Below, piece after piece: positions 12,827-13,593 of a DNA stretch of 13,593 nucleotides. Position numbers and translations under genes: made by a program. The notes beneath the pieces are model-generated. The model saw only the letters and a list, made by a program, of their open reading frames with translations, made no database searches and was not told the DNA's origin. Numbering within the stretch: the first letter of the stretch is position 1; the number at the start of each line of letters is the position of its first letter. Origin of the DNA: an uncultured Gemmatimonadota bacterium. GTDB taxonomy: Bacteria; Gemmatimonadota; Gemmatimonadetes; Gemmatimonadales; GWC2-71-9. The stretch lies in NCBI GenBank assembly GCA_946887295.1, contig CAMPKP010000092.1:1-13593 (forward strand), read 5' to 3'.

Positions 12827-12865
12827 AGGCCGAGGATACCGGAGAGCGGTCAATTTGTGGTCAAG
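12827..12865 (-). promoter_or_regulatory. 11-bp-phased direct repeat (PhoB/OmpR-type site?) upstream of the EEP gene
   Basis: On the plus strand GGTCAA occurs at 12848-12853 and 12859-12864, separated by TTTGT. Read on the minus strand this is TTGACC-N5-TTGACC, followed after 9 bp by TATCCT (12833-12838), a possible -10 for the EEP gene. Two half-sites 11 bp apart, just upstream of a -10 and in place of a -35, is the layout used by PhoB/OmpR-family response regulators. The half-site itself is not the E. coli Pho box, so the regulator is unknown. Confidence 0.35.
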
Positions 12866-12876
12866 TGCGAACCACC

Positions 12877-12884
12877 GGAGGGAG
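12877..12884 (+). promoter_or_regulatory. Shine-Dalgarno deciding the S41 peptidase start
   Basis: GGAGGGAG lies six bases before GTG 12891. An in-frame ATG at 12918 would give a more ordinary signal-peptide N-terminus, but it is 33 bases from this strong site and has none of its own. The GTG start is therefore chosen. Confidence 0.7.
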
Positions 12885-12890
12885 TCCATC

Positions 12891-13593
12891 GTGTCGTCGA
12901 CCTATGCGACCCATCTCATGACCCGTCACCGCTCGCAGATCTTCCGCCTCGGGCTCCTGCTCGCGCTTGGGTTGGTGCCCGGACAACGGGCTGCGCTCCT
13001 CGCCCAGACGCCCGCCTCCGACAGCGCGCGCCTCGAGCGACTCGCGGCGCTTGGTCGCCTCTGGGTCTCCATCAAGTACTTCCATCCCTGGCTGGCCTAC
13101 CGTTCGATCGACTGGGATGCTGCGCTCGCGGCCGCCGTCCCCCGTGCCAGTGCCGCGAGGGACCGTGCCGGTTACGCCTCGGCAGTTCAGGGCATGCTCG
13201 AAGGACTGGGTGATCCGGTCACCAAGGTGCATGTCGGTCGCGTGCCTACGCCGGCCGGGAGTCAGGATGACCCGGACCCACGCTCCTGGTGGGACCGGGA
13301 CAGCGTGCTGATCGTGTCCCTGCGGAACCCCACGGATCTCGATGATTTCAACCGCACCGTCGAGCGACTCACCGCCATCACCGACACGGTCCGCGGCGCG
13401 CGTCGGGTGATCTTCGACCTTCGGGCTCCCAGTCAGGAGGAGACCGCACTCGAGTGGCTACTTGGCGAGTCCGGGATCCTGAGCCTCTTCACCGCGTCGC
13501 CCGTCCGTGCCCCCGACCAGCGAGGGCGGCTCCATTCAGGGTTCGCCCCCGAGAAGGGAAGCACGTCAGGCGGCTACTACTCCGGCTTCTACA
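12891..13593 (+). CDS. S41-family (C-terminal processing/TSP-like) peptidase, 5' part only
   Basis: The frame is open from GTG 12891 to the window end, giving 234 residues. A hydrophobic stretch IFRLGLLLALGLVPG (17-31) followed by ALLAQ suggests a signal peptide and an envelope or secreted protein. The segment RLAALGRLWVSIKYFHPWLAY (50-70, split here as RLAALGRLW and VSIKYFHPWLAY) and then SIDWDAALAAAVP match the N-terminal helical domain of S41 peptidases common in Gemmatimonadota and Bacteroidota. 'MLEGLGDPVTKVHVG' follows, where the related proteins have a GD.HT.V motif. The PDZ/catalytic core with the nucleophilic Ser is beyond the window, so activity cannot be judged. It is divergent from the EEP lipoprotein with a 104-bp spacer. 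Confidence 0.82.
   Translation, partial: MSSTYATHLMTRHRSQIFRLGLLLALGLVPGQRAALLAQTPASDSARLERLAALGRLWVSIKYFHPWLAYRSIDWDAALAAAVPRASAARDRAGYASAVQGMLEGLGDPVTKVHVGRVPTPAGSQDDPDPRSWWDRDSVLIVSLRNPTDLDDFNRTVERLTAITDTVRGARRVIFDLRAPSQEETALEWLLGESGILSLFTASPVRAPDQRGRLHSGFAPEKGSTSGGYYSGFY

Noticed and set aside
10105..12921. A 938-codon plus-strand open frame crossing the BTAD gene and the whole EEP gene
   Set aside because: It is Arg/Gly/Ala-rich low-complexity sequence without domains, overlapping two well-supported genes in other frames. Stops are rare here only because GC is so high.

Overview
The window is GC-rich DNA (about 70% by eye) with eight genes supported by clear protein families, plus the tail of a ninth. 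Large membrane Ser/Thr kinases with TolB-like and TPR-like C-terminal halves, a BTAD/AAA regulator beside them, secreted lipoproteins and an S41 peptidase with an 'IKYFHPWLAY' N-terminus suggest Gemmatimonadota, or a similar soil or sediment phylum. This is inferred from gene style; no marker gene is present.

Left part (1-2430): the last 17 codons of an upstream gene are followed by a gene-free stretch of about 515 bp. That stretch is full of nested palindromes: two composite hairpins share a ~50 bp core in opposite orientation. Next come a minus-strand lipoprotein with six kelch-like segments and a divergent plus-strand Uma2-family (PD-(D/E)XK-like) protein. The Uma2 gene appears to be read from a leaderless promoter whose -10 lies inside an 8+8 bp palindrome. 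Short repeats scattered over 228-2453 suggest a patchwork history.

Centre (2430-11695): a minus-strand kinase has an N-terminal membrane domain of about six helices. It faces away from a three-gene plus-strand operon: an intact kinase with TM, TolB-like and TPR-like regions; a paralogue of the same architecture whose kinase domain is degenerate (pseudokinase); and a BTAD/AAA ATPase regulator. Both junctions are 4-bp GTGA overlaps, so the three genes are probably translationally coupled and form one signalling module. The first kinase carries a 33-bp tandem duplication in its activation segment.

Right part (11701-13593): a minus-strand secreted endonuclease/exonuclease/phosphatase lipoprotein converges on the operon with a 5-bp gap. 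A 104-bp divergent spacer, holding an 11-bp-phased direct repeat, separates it from an S41-type peptidase gene that runs off the window.

The most notable content is the kinase/pseudokinase/BTAD-ATPase operon and the nested palindromic elements at 88-406. No tRNA, rRNA, CRISPR array, transposase or phage gene was seen.
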